Of a stretch of 64,000 nt of DNA, positions 28,479 to 39,409 are shown piece after piece (position 1 is the first letter of the stretch; each line of letters opens with the position of its first letter). The notes below the pieces were generated by a model, which worked only from the letters and a program-made list of their open reading frames with translations, did no database searches and was not told where the DNA came from. Position numbers and translations under genes: made by a program. Source of the stretch: Chromobacterium sp. IIBBL 290-4 (lineage in GTDB: Bacteria; Pseudomonadota; Gammaproteobacteria; Burkholderiales; Chromobacteriaceae); assembly GCF_024207115.1 (NCBI RefSeq), contig NZ_CP100128.1, forward strand, positions 496,001-560,000, written 5' to 3'.

Positions 28479-28931
28479 ATGAAGTGGATCGTCAGCGCCC
28501 TGCTGCTGCTCAGCCTCGCCGGCTGCGGCAGCATGGGTTTCAAGAAGCCTCAGGTCAGCCTGAGCAATGTGGAACCGGGCAAGAGCACCCTGTTCGAGCA
28601 GAATTTCACCGTCACGCTGCGCATCGCCAACCCCAACCCGGTGCCACTGAACGCCAGCGGGCTGGACTTCGAGCTGATGCTGGGCGGCGACAAGCTGGGC
28701 AACGGCAACAGCGCCCAGGCCATCTCCATTCCGGCCAATGGCGAAGGACTGGTGCCCTTGCAGGTGCACACGTCCCTGGCGGCCTGGATTCGGCAGCTGG
28801 CCAATTGGCAGCAGCTGCCGGGCGGCAAGCTGGAGTATCAGATCCGCGGCGAGCTGAAAGATTTGAACGGCCTCGCCACGCTGCCCTTCGACAATCGCGG
28901 CGAATGGAAGCTGCCGCAGATCGGCAAATAA
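28479..28931 (+). CDS. LEA type 2 family lipoprotein
   Basis: A 150-residue predicted lipoprotein. The signal peptide MKWIVSALLLLSLAGC ends in the lipobox LAGC, so Cys16 would be lipidated. The mature part has the pattern of bacterial LEA14-like/WHy domains: VTLRIANPNPVPLNASGLDFELMLGG, IPANGEGLVPLQV and a closing PFDNRGEWKLP. GGAA lies 8 nt before the ATG at 28479. Function of such lipoproteins is not well defined; an envelope stress role is often assumed. Confidence 0.8.
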   Translation: MKWIVSALLLLSLAGCGSMGFKKPQVSLSNVEPGKSTLFEQNFTVTLRIANPNPVPLNASGLDFELMLGGDKLGNGNSAQAISIPANGEGLVPLQVHTSLAAWIRQLANWQQLPGGKLEYQIRGELKDLNGLATLPFDNRGEWKLPQIGK

Positions 28932-28934
28932 GCC

Positions 28935-29378
28935 TTATTGCTTAGGCAGGGCCAGGCAGTTGTTGCCGTCGAAACTGACGCTCAGCACTTCCTGGCTTTT
29001 CTTTTCCACCACGAAATTGGTATTGCACTGATAGTGCGTGGTGCCGCCGCCCGTCATGCCGTCATTCACCCAGCGGCCCGGCGTTTCCACTATCCGGCTC
29101 TGGCCGTCCTTGTCCGTCACCGTCACCTTGGTGCCCGGCTCGTACCGGGTATTCTGCCGCAGCGGCTCTTGCTCGGTGCTTTCCTTGACATAGGTATACA
29201 GGCTATTGCCATTCGGCATGGTCATGGTCTTGGTCGGCGGCCCCCAGGCGGCCAGCAGCTCGTTCACGTCTCTCCCTTGCCAGCGGAACACTTTCTGCGC
29301 GTAGCCTTCCTTGCTGGGAATCATCGAGCAGCCGGCGGCCAGGCTGGCCAGCAGCAAGGGCAACAGAACTTTGTTCAT
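28935..29378 (-). CDS. hypothetical lipoprotein
   Basis: A 147-residue protein with signal MNKVLLPLLLASLAAGC (lipobox LAAGC, Cys17). The mature protein contains FRWQGRDVNELLAAWGPPTKT, a segment also seen in small outer-membrane lipoproteins of beta- and gammaproteobacteria. It ends with HYQCNTNFVVEKKS and a second Cys near the end, so a disulfide is possible. It converges on the gene at 28479-28931 with only 3 bp between stops. Not assigned to a known function. Confidence 0.72.
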   Translation of the reverse strand: MNKVLLPLLLASLAAGCSMIPSKEGYAQKVFRWQGRDVNELLAAWGPPTKTMTMPNGNSLYTYVKESTEQEPLRQNTRYEPGTKVTVTDKDGQSRIVETPGRWVNDGMTGGGTTHYQCNTNFVVEKKSQEVLSVSFDGNNCLALPKQ

Positions 29379-29426
29379 CGTTTTCTTCTCAGTTGTGGGT
29401 TTGCTCTATTTTCCCGTCTGGGCATG

Positions 29427-29452
29427 AAAAACGCCAGCCCAAAGGCTGGCGT
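29427..29452 (-). terminator. Rho-independent terminator of the first chemoreceptor gene
   Basis: ACGCCAGCC and GGCTGGCGT form a 9-bp stem with loop CAAA, followed on the minus strand by TTTTC. It lies about 30 bp after the stop at 29481. Confidence 0.88.
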
Positions 29453-29480
29453 CGGATGGCGACGGCAAACGCCGCGCAAT

Positions 29481-31364
29481 TTACAGCTTGAAGCGGCTGA
29501 ACGCCTGCTGCATCGCTCTGGCCACGCCATCCAGCGTCAGCAAGGTCTTCTGCGCATTTTGCAGGGCGGCGTCGGAGTCCAGTATCTGGTTGTTGATCGA
29601 TTCCGTGCTCTGCGCCATCGCCGTGGTGGCATTGTGCTGCTCGCCGGTCGACAAGGCCACGTCGCCTATCTTCTCCACCACCTGCCGCATCGCGCTGGTG
29701 ATGTCCACCAAGCGGGTGCGGGCTTGCTCGGTCTGCGAGGCGCTGCTGTCCACCGCCTGGATGGTGCTGTGCATATTGCCCACCGCGCGGCCGGTTTCGC
29801 TGAGAATGTTTTGCACCATATTGCCGATTTCCACCGTGGCGCTGCCGGTGCGCTCGGCCAGCTTGCGCACTTCGTCGGCCACCACCGCGAAGCCGCGGCC
29901 CTGCTCGCCGGCGCGCGCCGCTTCAATCGCCGCGTTCAGCGCCAGCAGATTGGTCTGGTCGGCGATGTCGCGGATCACGCTGGTGATCTTGGAGATTTCC
30001 TGCGAGCGCTGCTCCAGGGATGACAACAGCTCGGACAGTTCGCTCACCGAGGCGCTGGTATCCGCCATCTGGGTGCTGATGCGCTGCAGCTCGTCGGCGC
30101 TGGCCTGGGAGCTCGCGCCGGTGTCGCGCGCCAGCGTGTCGGTTTCGCGGGTGGCGTCGGCGATGTGCGAGATGCTCACCGTCACCTCTTCGATGGCCGC
30201 CGCATTGGAGCTGGAGATATCCGCCAACACGTGCGAATCCTCGGCCAGCCGCGCCACATCGGCCCCCACCTCGATCACCCCGCGAGCCAGTTGCTCCGCT
30301 TCGTCCCGCAGATCGCGGAACATGCCGTTCAGCCGGCCGACGAACTGGTTGAAGGCATCCGCCATTTGCGCCACTTCGTCCTCGCCTTGCACATCGATGC
30401 GGCGGGTCAGATCGCCTTCGCCTTGCGAAATCTCGCGCAGCGCGTCGCGCACCTGGATCAAGCCCTTCATCAAACGGCCCAGATAGGCGCCGGACAACAG
30501 CAGCGTCACCACCAGCACCGCCAGCAGCGACAAGGCCATGTCTTCCACCATCTGGCGCAGCGGCGACTCCAGGATATCGCTGTCCACCACCACGCCCAGC
30601 ACCCAGTTGCTGCCTTCCACTGTGCTCAGTTTCAGCAGGCGGCCGCTGCCGTCCAGATCGATATGGGCCAGTTCCGGCTTGTCCACCAGGCTGGCGATTT
30701 TGGCCTCATCCATGCCAGGCATCAGATCGGCCAGCGGCTTGAGCGAGGTATCCGGCTTGGGATAGGCGATCAGTTTGCCGTCTTTGCTCATCAGGAACAC
30801 AAAACCATTGCCCGGCAACGATACCGACAGCACCGACTTCACCAGCTGGCCGATGGCGATGTCGCCGCCGGCCACCTTGTTGCCGCCCGGCACCGCCTGG
30901 GCGATGGTGATCACCAGATCGTTGATCGAGGCGCTGGCCGGCTTGTACGGCGCGGTGACGATGACGCCGCTTTGCGCCTTGGCCATCTTGAACCAGCCGC
31001 GCGAGGCCGGATCGTAATCCGGGCTGGGTTTCTGCTTGCCGGGAATCGAGTACACCATGCCTTTGGTGTCGCCGTCGCCGACGAAGATCTGGGTGTAGCC
31101 GCCGGCCTCGGCCAGCTGCTGCAGATACAGGGTGGGATCGGCTTCGCCGCCATGCCGCAGCGCGCTGGAAATGATCAGCTTGCGCTGCTCCAACCAACCA
31201 GACACGTAACGCTGCTGGCCTGAAATCGCCAGGTCCAGCTGCGTGGACACGCTGTCCGACAAATTGCTGCGGAACTTCAGATAAGCGCTGATGGCCGTGG
31301 CGCAGGTGGCCACCAACATGGCCAGCGCCAGCAACAGGGCAAGCTTGCTGCGAATGGATTTCAT
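29481..31364 (-). CDS. methyl-accepting chemotaxis protein with dCache-like sensor
   Basis: A 627-residue chemoreceptor. Helix 1 is at about 5-28. A long periplasmic region (30-280) has features of a double Cache sensor ([45 protein letters not shown]). Helix 2 (about 290-310), a HAMP region and the signalling domain follow. The hairpin tip reads [41 protein letters not shown], where only the first part is quoted family-wide. It ends in AFSRFKL without a CheR-binding pentapeptide. ATG 31364 was chosen because it begins the first helix. It is a tandem paralogue of the gene at 31797-33683. Confidence 0.92.
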   Translation of the reverse strand: MKSIRSKLALLLALAMLVATCATAISAYLKFRSNLSDSVSTQLDLAISGQQRYVSGWLEQRKLIISSALRHGGEADPTLYLQQLAEAGGYTQIFVGDGDTKGMVYSIPGKQKPSPDYDPASRGWFKMAKAQSGVIVTAPYKPASASINDLVITIAQAVPGGNKVAGGDIAIGQLVKSVLSVSLPGNGFVFLMSKDGKLIAYPKPDTSLKPLADLMPGMDEAKIASLVDKPELAHIDLDGSGRLLKLSTVEGSNWVLGVVVDSDILESPLRQMVEDMALSLLAVLVVTLLLSGAYLGRLMKGLIQVRDALREISQGEGDLTRRIDVQGEDEVAQMADAFNQFVGRLNGMFRDLRDEAEQLARGVIEVGADVARLAEDSHVLADISSSNAAAIEEVTVSISHIADATRETDTLARDTGASSQASADELQRISTQMADTSASVSELSELLSSLEQRSQEISKITSVIRDIADQTNLLALNAAIEAARAGEQGRGFAVVADEVRKLAERTGSATVEIGNMVQNILSETGRAVGNMHSTIQAVDSSASQTEQARTRLVDITSAMRQVVEKIGDVALSTGEQHNATTAMAQSTESINNQILDSDAALQNAQKTLLTLDGVARAMQQAFSRFKL

Positions 31365-31796
31365 GAACTCGGCTTCTCGTCTCGATAGGGCTGCCAGCTC
31401 GCCAGATGCGAAGAAAGGAACGCCAGGCGTCCCTTTCTGCATGCCGCCGCGCCAGTGGTGGCTTTCGGTTTTCAGCGGAGTGGCAAAATTTGACCGCCAT
31501 ATTGTAAACACGACTTACAAATACAGCGATACTTTAAAACAAGAATACGCCAAGCGTCTGCCACTCATCCTAAAATTAACTATACAACATGGCATTTTTG
31601 CCACAAGAAGCATCTACTCAGGCCAGGCTATGCCGCCTGGACAAACAATCGGGACACAAGCCGCCTGAATAAGAAAATGGAACGCCGCCAACCATCAGCT
31701 GCGAACCAGGCGCCAAGCCCCGTCCACGCTGCCGGATGAAAGCGCTCCATTCAGCAAGGAAAGCGCCGGGCCAAGCCGCCGCTATTTTTTGTCAGA
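31365..31796. other. gap between the two chemoreceptor genes
   Basis: 432 bp without a gene. It contains a near-perfect inverted repeat at 31412-31438 (13-bp arms with one mismatch and a single central base, AGAAAGG...CCTTTCT) in the presumed 5' leader of the downstream chemoreceptor. An AT-rich stretch (31500-31600) probably holds its promoter, but no clear -35/-10 pair stands out. Confidence 0.55.
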
Positions 31797-33683
31797 TCAC
31801 AGCTTGAAGCGGCCAAACGCCTCTTGCATGGTGCGCGCCAGACGGTTCAAGCCTTCCAGCGTCTGCATTGCGCCCTGCAGCGCGGCGTCGGAATCCAGAA
31901 TCTGGTTATTGATGGATTCGGTGCTCTGCGCCATCGCCGTGGTGGCATTGTGCTGCTCGCTGGTGGACAGCGCCACGTCGCCGATCTTGTCTATCACCTG
32001 CTGCATCGCGTCGCTGATGGCGATCAGACGGCCGCGCGCCTGGCTGGTCAGCTCCACGCTGGTATCCACCGCGCCGACGGTGCGCTGCATATTGCCCACC
32101 GCCTTGCCAGTTTCGCTGAGGATGTTTTCCACCATCTCGCTGATTTCCACCGTCGCCTTGCCGGTGCGCTCGGCCAGCTTGCGCACTTCGTCGGCCACCA
32201 CGGCGAAGCCGCGGCCCTGCTCGCCGGCGCGGGCCGCTTCAATAGCGGCGTTCAAGGCCAGCAGATTGGTCTGGTCGGCGATGTCGCTGATCACATTGGT
32301 GATCTTGGAGATTTCCTGCGAACGCTGCTCCAGCGAGGCCAGCAGCGCCGACAGCTCGCTCACCGACTGGCTGGTCTGCTCCATTTCGTTGCTGATGCGC
32401 TGCATGTCGCCCGCGCTCTCGCGCGAATGCTCGCCGGTGTTGCGCGCCAGCGAATCGGTTTCGCGCGTCGCCTCGGCGATGTGCGAGATGCTGACGGTCA
32501 CCTCCTCGATGGCCGCCGCGTTGGAGCTGGAAATATCGGCCAGGCGGTGAGAATCGTTGGCTACCTGCTTCACCGCGCCGCCCACTTCGATCACGCCGTT
32601 CGCCAGCTGTTCGGCCTCGCCGCGCAGCTCGCGGAACATGCCGTTCAAGCGGCCGACGAATTCATTGAAAGCCGCGGCGGTCTGCGCCACTTCGTCCTCG
32701 CCCTTCACTTCGATGCGGCGGGTCAGATCGCCCTCGCCTTGCGAGATTTCCTGCATCGCGTCACGCACCTGGATCAGGCCGCGCAACAGCTTGTTCAGAT
32801 AGCCGGAACTGAAGCCCACCAGCACCAGCAGCACCACCGCCACGCAGCCGCTGATCAGCCAGATCAGGTCGGTCACCGGCTTCAGCGTCGCCTCTTCGTC
32901 CGCCATCGCGCCCAGCACCCAGTCAGAGCCTTCGATCTGGCGCAGTTGCAGCAAATAGGTTTTGCCCTGGATATCGACTTCCACCACATCATTGCCGCTC
33001 AACAGCTGCTGGAAGCGGTTGTCGTCCAAAGCGGGAATCGCCTCGCCGATCTGCTTCAACTCCATGCCTGCTTGCGGGTAAGCGATGATCTTACCCTTGC
33101 GCGTCACCAGGAAGGCGCCGCCTTCGCCGGCCATCTTGATATCCAGCACCGACTTCACCAGCTTTTCGATCAGGATGTCGCCGCCCACCACGATTTCCTG
33201 GCCCGGCACCTTGTCGGCGATGGTGATCACCAGCTTGTCCTTGGTTTCCGGCTCGGAGTCCTTGTAGGGATCGGTCACCACGATGCCGCCTTGGGCCTTG
33301 GCCAGCTGGAACCAGGGGCGCTGCGCCGGCTGGTATTCCGCGCTCGGCTTGCCGCGTCCCGGCACCGAGTAGACCATGTCGCCGCTGTCGCCATGGCCGG
33401 CGTAGATGATGTTGAAGCCGCCGCCCTTGGCGATCTGCTGCAGATAGTAGCTGGCCTGCGGGTCGCCGGCGCGGCTGAGGCTGGCGCTGATCAAGTTCTT
33501 GCGCACTGTCAGCCATTCGGACACCAGCCCGCCTTGCAGCTGCAGCACCTGGGAGACTTCGCGTTTGGCCTCGCTGACCGCGTGGCTGCGGATATTCAGG
33601 CAAGCGATAAGAGTGACGCTGAGCGTGGCGATCAGAATGGAGACCGCCGTCAGCGACATGAGCTTGTGTCGGATGGAGCGCAT
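31797..33683 (-). CDS. methyl-accepting chemotaxis protein with dCache-like sensor (paralogue)
   Basis: A 628-residue chemoreceptor with the same plan as its neighbour: helix 1 at about 8-30, Cache-type periplasmic sensor (30-275), helix 2 at about 278-300, HAMP and signalling domain. The cytoplasmic halves of the two proteins are almost identical, while the sensor halves are clearly diverged (for example [19 protein letters not shown] against [19 protein letters not shown]). They therefore arose by duplication and probably sense different ligands. It ends AFGRFKL. Confidence 0.92.
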   Translation of the reverse strand: MRSIRHKLMSLTAVSILIATLSVTLIACLNIRSHAVSEAKREVSQVLQLQGGLVSEWLTVRKNLISASLSRAGDPQASYYLQQIAKGGGFNIIYAGHGDSGDMVYSVPGRGKPSAEYQPAQRPWFQLAKAQGGIVVTDPYKDSEPETKDKLVITIADKVPGQEIVVGGDILIEKLVKSVLDIKMAGEGGAFLVTRKGKIIAYPQAGMELKQIGEAIPALDDNRFQQLLSGNDVVEVDIQGKTYLLQLRQIEGSDWVLGAMADEEATLKPVTDLIWLISGCVAVVLLVLVGFSSGYLNKLLRGLIQVRDAMQEISQGEGDLTRRIEVKGEDEVAQTAAAFNEFVGRLNGMFRELRGEAEQLANGVIEVGGAVKQVANDSHRLADISSSNAAAIEEVTVSISHIAEATRETDSLARNTGEHSRESAGDMQRISNEMEQTSQSVSELSALLASLEQRSQEISKITNVISDIADQTNLLALNAAIEAARAGEQGRGFAVVADEVRKLAERTGKATVEISEMVENILSETGKAVGNMQRTVGAVDTSVELTSQARGRLIAISDAMQQVIDKIGDVALSTSEQHNATTAMAQSTESINNQILDSDAALQGAMQTLEGLNRLARTMQEAFGRFKL

Positions 33684-33796
33684 GAGATGATTAGCCGATA
33701 CTGATAAAAGGGCTATTATCCGTCATGTCAGCTGCCATGCATTGTTAAAAATCACATTCAGTTTAAATATTAATGGCAACTTTCAATTAAATCGCT

Positions 33797-34738
33797 TTAT
33801 ATCTTGACCAAAACCGCCGCCAGCCTCCTGGTCTGCTCCCATAGCAAGCGATGAATAAACAAGCGCAAGGCGTCGCTATCCCCGCGCGGATGCCAAACAT
33901 GCTCCACCGCGATGGACAATCCGGCATCGTCCAAGGGGCTGATGCGCAGACCCGCGCCGGAGCCCAAGGCCTCCACGATCAAATCCGGCAGCACCGCCAC
34001 GGCCGGCAGGCGCGCCAGCAATAAGGGAATCGCCAACAAGCTGGCCGTTGAGGCGATGACGCGGCGCTCCAAACCATGGCCGCGCAGATAATCATCCACC
34101 AGGCTGGCGCTATTGCCGGCATAAGAGGTATACACATGCGGCGGCTCCGCCAGTTGCTGGGCATCCAGCCGCGCCGGCAAGGTCAGCCGCGCCGGATGAT
34201 GCAGGCAGACAAAGCGGCTATGGAACAGCAGCTGGCGGCTCAGCCTGCCGGACAAGGCCGGAAAGTGGCCGATGGCGCCGTCTATCTTGCCCGCCGCCAG
34301 CGCCTCCTCCACTGCCGCCGCCGGCATCGCCATCCCCTCCAATCGCAAACCTGGCGCCTGCGTCTGCAAGGAGGCGATCAGCTCCGGCAGCAGCGCAGCC
34401 TCCAGCAAATCCGGCATCGCCAGCCTATATACGCCTTCCAAGCCGGCCGGGTCGAAAACCGGCGCGTCCAGCAAACGCTGCGCCTCTTGCAGCCAGGCCT
34501 CCAGCCTGGGCAGCAGCGCGTCGGCGAAGGGGGTGCGCTCCAAGCGCCGGCCATAGCGGCACAGCAAGGGGTCGCCGCATTGCTGGCGCAGCTTCTTCAA
34601 AATATGGCTGACCGCCGGCTGGCCCAGGCACAAACGCTCGGCGCTCTGGCTGACGCTGCGGGTGCTGAGCAAGGCATGCAGCGCCGCCAGGCTGTTCAGG
34701 TCCAGCCGGCGCAAGCGCAAAACATCTATATTATCCAT
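33797..34738 (-). CDS. LysR family transcriptional regulator
   Basis: A 313-residue LTTR. The N-terminal winged helix-turn-helix (about 12-70) has LDLNSLAALHALLSTRSVSQSAERL and QPAVSHILKKLR. The rest is the two-lobed effector-binding domain. It is divergent from the MFS gene at 34825 with 86 bp between starts, so it probably regulates that transporter. The effector is unknown. Confidence 0.92.
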   Translation of the reverse strand: MDNIDVLRLRRLDLNSLAALHALLSTRSVSQSAERLCLGQPAVSHILKKLRQQCGDPLLCRYGRRLERTPFADALLPRLEAWLQEAQRLLDAPVFDPAGLEGVYRLAMPDLLEAALLPELIASLQTQAPGLRLEGMAMPAAAVEEALAAGKIDGAIGHFPALSGRLSRQLLFHSRFVCLHHPARLTLPARLDAQQLAEPPHVYTSYAGNSASLVDDYLRGHGLERRVIASTASLLAIPLLLARLPAVAVLPDLIVEALGSGAGLRISPLDDAGLSIAVEHVWHPRGDSDALRLFIHRLLWEQTRRLAAVLVKI

Positions 34739-34768
34739 ATCGATATATTAGATGAAAAACATCGATTT
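34739..34768. promoter_or_regulatory. possible LysR operator in the divergent intergenic region
   Basis: Two ATCGAT hexamers (about 34739 and 34763) lie in the AT-rich space between the LysR gene and the MFS gene, separated by an ATATTAGATGAAAAAC-type spacer. Paired half-sites in this place fit an LTTR operator; the exact T-N11-A box is not certain. Confidence 0.35.
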
Positions 34769-34824
34769 TATTAAAGTCATAGCGCTTTCTACACTGGCGG
34801 CATCTCCCCATTAGCTGCCGCGCC

Positions 34825-36336
34825 ATGAACGACTCCGCCTCCCCCTCTCCCAGCCATGGGCTGCGCCTTTTGGCCATCGCCTTGATCGCCTGGCTGGAAT
34901 TCCTGCAAAACGGCCTGCTCAATTTCGCGTCCTCGCAAATCATGGGCGGCGTCGGCGCCGGGCCGGAGGAGTTCAGCCAGGCCGCGATGGCCTATGCCTT
35001 GTGTGCCGTCATGGCCTTGTTCAACCACCAATGGTGCGTGGAGCGCTTCGGCTCGCGCCGCCACCTGCAGGCTTCCATCCTGTTGTTTGGTTTGGGCGCC
35101 TTGCTGGCGGGCACGGCATCCTCCCCCGCCGGCTTCATCGCAGGCCGAGCGGTTCAAGGGTTGGGCGGCGCGGCCTTTTTCACGGCAGCCCGGCTGGAGG
35201 TGGCGCAGATATCGCCGGCCAAACGCGGCCTGGGACTGGTGGTGTTCGGCCAGGCGCTGCTGCTGGGCAGCGCCTTGGGGCCATTGCTGGGCGGCTGGCT
35301 GCTGCAAAGCCATGGCTGGCGCGCGCTATGCCTGGGCATTTTGCCCTTGCTGCCGCCCGCCTGGTGGGCGGCCAGCCTGTTGCCGCTGCGTCCGCCCGCT
35401 CGCCGCCCAGCCCATTATCCGACCGGCGTCTTTCTCTGCCTGCTGGCGGCGGCGTTTTTGCTGCAATGGCTGATCCAGCAGACGCCCTACCGCCTGTTCG
35501 CCCACCCGCAGTCGCTATGGCTGATCGCGGCAGCGGCGCTGGGCAGCTTCCTGGCATTCCGCGCGACGCATCGCCGCCAAGCCTCGGACCGGCGGCGCTG
35601 GCGGCTGCTGCGCCGGCCCAGCTATCGGATCGGCTTGCTGGGCTATAGCTGCTGTTATCTGCTGGTTTCGGCCAATAGCTACATCCTGCCCATGCTGACC
35701 ATGCAGGCGCTGGGCTATGACTTGCCCAACAGCGGGCTGTTGCTGTCCGTCAGCTATTTCGCCGGCCTGGTTTTTTCCTTGCTGTACGCCCGCCTGCTGC
35801 TGGGCAAGCGTCCGCCCAGCCTGCGCCAGACCCTGGTCGCCGCCTGCGGCTTGCTGGCGGCTTACGGCTGGCTGATGAGCGGCCTGGAGGGCAATGCCGA
35901 GCGCTGGCGCGTCGCCGCCATCCTGCTGCTCAATGGCGGCTTCATGTCGCTATTCATCATGGCGGTGGCGCAGGGCACCTTCCGCCGCATCGCGCCCGCC
36001 GCCTTTGGCCATGCCTATCAGACCAAGAACATCGTGCGCCAGGTGTCGGTGTCCGCCGGCGTGGCCTTGGCCAGCGTTTTCATGCAGGCGCGCAATGCGC
36101 TGCACTACACCCGCCTGGCCGAAAGGTTTTCTTGGAATTCGCCACAGTTTGTCGATACTTTGCATGTTTTGCGACAACAACTGCCCGATTTGAGCGATAC
36201 TCAACGCTTGGGAGTTTTGGCCGGTGAACTGGCCAAGCAGTCCGCCTTGCTTTCCTGCCTGGAGTTTTTCCGGCTGGAATGCTGGATCGCGCTGGCGCTG
36301 GCCATGAGCCTGCTTGCCTGGCGCGCAGCGGATTGA
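34825..36336 (+). CDS. MFS transporter, DHA2-like (drug efflux type)
   Basis: A 503-residue membrane protein with about 14 hydrophobic helices. The pattern of motif A (VERFGSRRHLQ) after helix 2 and motif C-like GSALGPLLGGWL in helix 5 puts it with the 14-helix DHA2 drug:H+ antiporters of the EmrB/QacA type. It lacks an adjacent EmrA-like adaptor. A LysR gene is divergent, and a TetR gene follows 51 bp downstream; both are usual for efflux pumps. Substrate unknown. Confidence 0.87.
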   Translation: MNDSASPSPSHGLRLLAIALIAWLEFLQNGLLNFASSQIMGGVGAGPEEFSQAAMAYALCAVMALFNHQWCVERFGSRRHLQASILLFGLGALLAGTASSPAGFIAGRAVQGLGGAAFFTAARLEVAQISPAKRGLGLVVFGQALLLGSALGPLLGGWLLQSHGWRALCLGILPLLPPAWWAASLLPLRPPARRPAHYPTGVFLCLLAAAFLLQWLIQQTPYRLFAHPQSLWLIAAAALGSFLAFRATHRRQASDRRRWRLLRRPSYRIGLLGYSCCYLLVSANSYILPMLTMQALGYDLPNSGLLLSVSYFAGLVFSLLYARLLLGKRPPSLRQTLVAACGLLAAYGWLMSGLEGNAERWRVAAILLLNGGFMSLFIMAVAQGTFRRIAPAAFGHAYQTKNIVRQVSVSAGVALASVFMQARNALHYTRLAERFSWNSPQFVDTLHVLRQQLPDLSDTQRLGVLAGELAKQSALLSCLEFFRLECWIALALAMSLLAWRAAD

Positions 36337-36387
36337 ACGCGCTAGCCGCGCTCCGCAAGCACCGTATTTGAATCAGGAAGAAAACCC

Positions 36388-37032
36388 ATGCGAAAAAGCG
36401 GCAGTCACTCTGAGACCTTCAACAAGATCGTCGAGGCCAGCCTGCAGCTGTTCAACCAGGAAGGCGAGCGGCTCATCACCACCAACCATATCGCCGAACG
36501 GATGAACATCAGCACAGGCAAGCTTTACTATCACTTCCGCAACAAGGAAGAAATCATCACCGAGCTCTACCACCGCTACGTCCGCGGCATGGGAGAGCAG
36601 CTCGCGTCCGCGCTGAACCACAGCAACTCCATCGAGGCGATGGTGATGGCGATGGAGAAAACGCTGCGCCACATCTGGAGCTTCCGTTTCCTGCCCAAGT
36701 GCATGCCCAGCCTGTTCTGCATCAACCCCAAGCTGGCGGAAGAGCACCAGGCGCTGTCGCGCGGCCAGCTCAACAGCAAGCTGGGGCAATTGTTCGGCCG
36801 CCTGCGCGAGCAAGGCATGATCCTGGTGGACGACCAGCAGCTTTCGCACCTGGTGCAACATTTCCAGATGGTGCAAACCGGCTGGATCAGCACCATCAAA
36901 CAGAACGCCAGCCCGGCGGAGCTGGAAAAGCTGATCGAATCCGGCTGCCGCAGCCTGATGTTCCTGTTGTCGCCCTACGTCAGCCCGCGTTATCAGCCGC
37001 CGTTCCAGCGCGCCTGCGCTCGGTTCGCCTGA
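36388..37032 (+). CDS. TetR/AcrR family transcriptional regulator
   Basis: A 214-residue regulator. The N-terminal helix-turn-helix has IVEASLQLFNQEGERLITTNHIAERMNISTGKLYYHFRNKEEII, of which the TGKLYYHF part is the recognition helix signature. The C-terminal helical domain binds an unknown ligand. It lies downstream of the MFS gene on the same strand, so it may repress that unit. CAGGAAG precedes the ATG. Confidence 0.9.
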   Translation: MRKSGSHSETFNKIVEASLQLFNQEGERLITTNHIAERMNISTGKLYYHFRNKEEIITELYHRYVRGMGEQLASALNHSNSIEAMVMAMEKTLRHIWSFRFLPKCMPSLFCINPKLAEEHQALSRGQLNSKLGQLFGRLREQGMILVDDQQLSHLVQHFQMVQTGWISTIKQNASPAELEKLIESGCRSLMFLLSPYVSPRYQPPFQRACARFA

Positions 37033-37102
37033 CTCGCCTGTCCTCGCCTCGCGGCATCGCCGCTGGCGAACCCGCGTAACAGGGCCCTACGGCATAGCCA
37101 AT

Positions 37103-37138
37103 AAAAAAACACCCCGCGATCGCTCGCGGGGTGTTTTC
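37103..37138. terminator. bidirectional terminator between the TetR gene and sucD
   Basis: AACACCCCGCGA and TCGCGGGGTGTT form a 12-bp stem with loop TCGC. A-runs on one side and TTTT on the other allow function on both strands, for the convergent TetR and sucCD transcripts. Confidence 0.9.
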
Positions 37139-37160
37139 GTTCAGACCGGATAAACCGGGC

Positions 37161-38045
<885 letters not shown>

Positions 38046-38072
38046 TTTGTATTCCTCAGCTCAGTGCGGGTC

Positions 38073-39245
38073 TCAGGCCACGGCCTTGACGGCGGCGACG
38101 ATCTTCTCGGCAGCGTCGTTCAGACCCTGGGCGGAAGTCAGTTTCAGACCGGATTCGTCCAGGATCTTGGCGCCCAGTTCGGCGTTGTTGCCTTCCAGAC
38201 GAACCACGACCGGCACGGTCACATTCACTTCCTTGACGGCGGCGATGATGGCTTCGGCGATCATGTCGCAGCGGACGATGCCGCCGAAGATGTTGATCAG
38301 CACGCCTTGCACCGAGGTGTCGGCCAGGATCAGCTTGAACGCTTCGATCACGCGCTCTTTGGTGGCGCCGCCGCCCACGTCCAGGAAGTTGGCCGGCTGG
38401 CCGCCCTTCAGCTTGATGATGTCCATGGTGGCCATCGCCAGGCCGGCGCCGTTCACCATGCAGCCGATATTGCCTTCCAGGGCCACGTAGTTCAGGTCGA
38501 ACTCGGAAGCCTTCACTTCACGCTCGTTCTCCTGGCTCTTGTCGCGCTGGGCCAGCAGTTCCGGGTGGCGGTACAGGGCATTGGAGTCCAGGTTGATCTT
38601 GCCGTCCACGCAAGCGAGCTCGCCGTTTTCGCGCAGCGCCAGCGGGTTCACTTCGAACAGGGCGAAGTCGTTTTCGACGAAGGCCTGGTAGGAGCCCAGC
38701 ATCAGCTTGGAGAAAGCGGTGATCTGCGCGCCGGACAGGCCCAGCGCGAACGCGGCGTCGCGCGCCTGGAACGGCTGCATGCCGACCAGCGGGTCCACTT
38801 CGATCTTGATGATCTTTTCCGGGGTCTCTTCAGCCACCTTCTCGATTTCCACGCCGCCTTCGGTGGAAACCATGAACACGACGCGCTGGCTGCCGCGGTC
38901 GACCACGGCGCCCAGGTACAGCTCGCGCTGCACCGGGTACATGTCTTCGCAGACCAGAACCGAGTTCACCGGCTGGCCGGCGGCGTCGGTCTGATAGGTC
39001 ACCAGATTGGTGCCGATCAGGGTCTTGGCGACTTCGGCGGCTTCTTCGCGGCTCTTCACCACTTTCACGCCACCGGCCTTGCCGCGGCCACCGGCGTGCA
39101 CCTGGGCCTTGACGACGGCGAATTTGCCGCCCAGCTTGTCGTAAGCGGCAGCCGCTTCTTCCGGCGACTTGGCCAGAATGCCTTGTTGCACCGGCAGGCC
39201 GTAACGGCTCAGCAGCTCTTTCGCTTGGTATTCATGCAGGTTCAT
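38073..39245 (-). CDS. sucC: succinyl-CoA synthetase beta subunit
   Basis: A 390-residue ATP-grasp subunit, [19 protein letters not shown] at the start, with [16 protein letters not shown] for nucleotide binding and the [15 protein letters not shown] and [10 protein letters not shown] motifs. It forms the heterotetramer with SucD. AAGGAAA is upstream of the ATG. Confidence 0.97.
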   Translation of the reverse strand: MNLHEYQAKELLSRYGLPVQQGILAKSPEEAAAAYDKLGGKFAVVKAQVHAGGRGKAGGVKVVKSREEAAEVAKTLIGTNLVTYQTDAAGQPVNSVLVCEDMYPVQRELYLGAVVDRGSQRVVFMVSTEGGVEIEKVAEETPEKIIKIEVDPLVGMQPFQARDAAFALGLSGAQITAFSKLMLGSYQAFVENDFALFEVNPLALRENGELACVDGKINLDSNALYRHPELLAQRDKSQENEREVKASEFDLNYVALEGNIGCMVNGAGLAMATMDIIKLKGGQPANFLDVGGGATKERVIEAFKLILADTSVQGVLINIFGGIVRCDMIAEAIIAAVKEVNVTVPVVVRLEGNNAELGAKILDESGLKLTSAQGLNDAAEKIVAAVKAVA

Positions 39246-39409
39246 CTATGGTTTCCTTTCGGGGAAATGATGGCGGGCATGCGCCTCTGCCTCTATTCCT
39301 TGATCGCTTGCCAAACCTTTTGTTGGCACAGACCGACGGCCAGCCCCCCGGCTGGCCGCTCATCCGTTGCCGGTCGGGTCGTGCGCATTGTACACGACCC
39401 GGACCGACC

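Noticed and set aside
31412..31438. 13-bp inverted repeat as a terminator of the chemoreceptor at 31797
   Set aside because: It lies 360 bp past that stop, has a one-base centre and no T-run; left as an unexplained palindrome.
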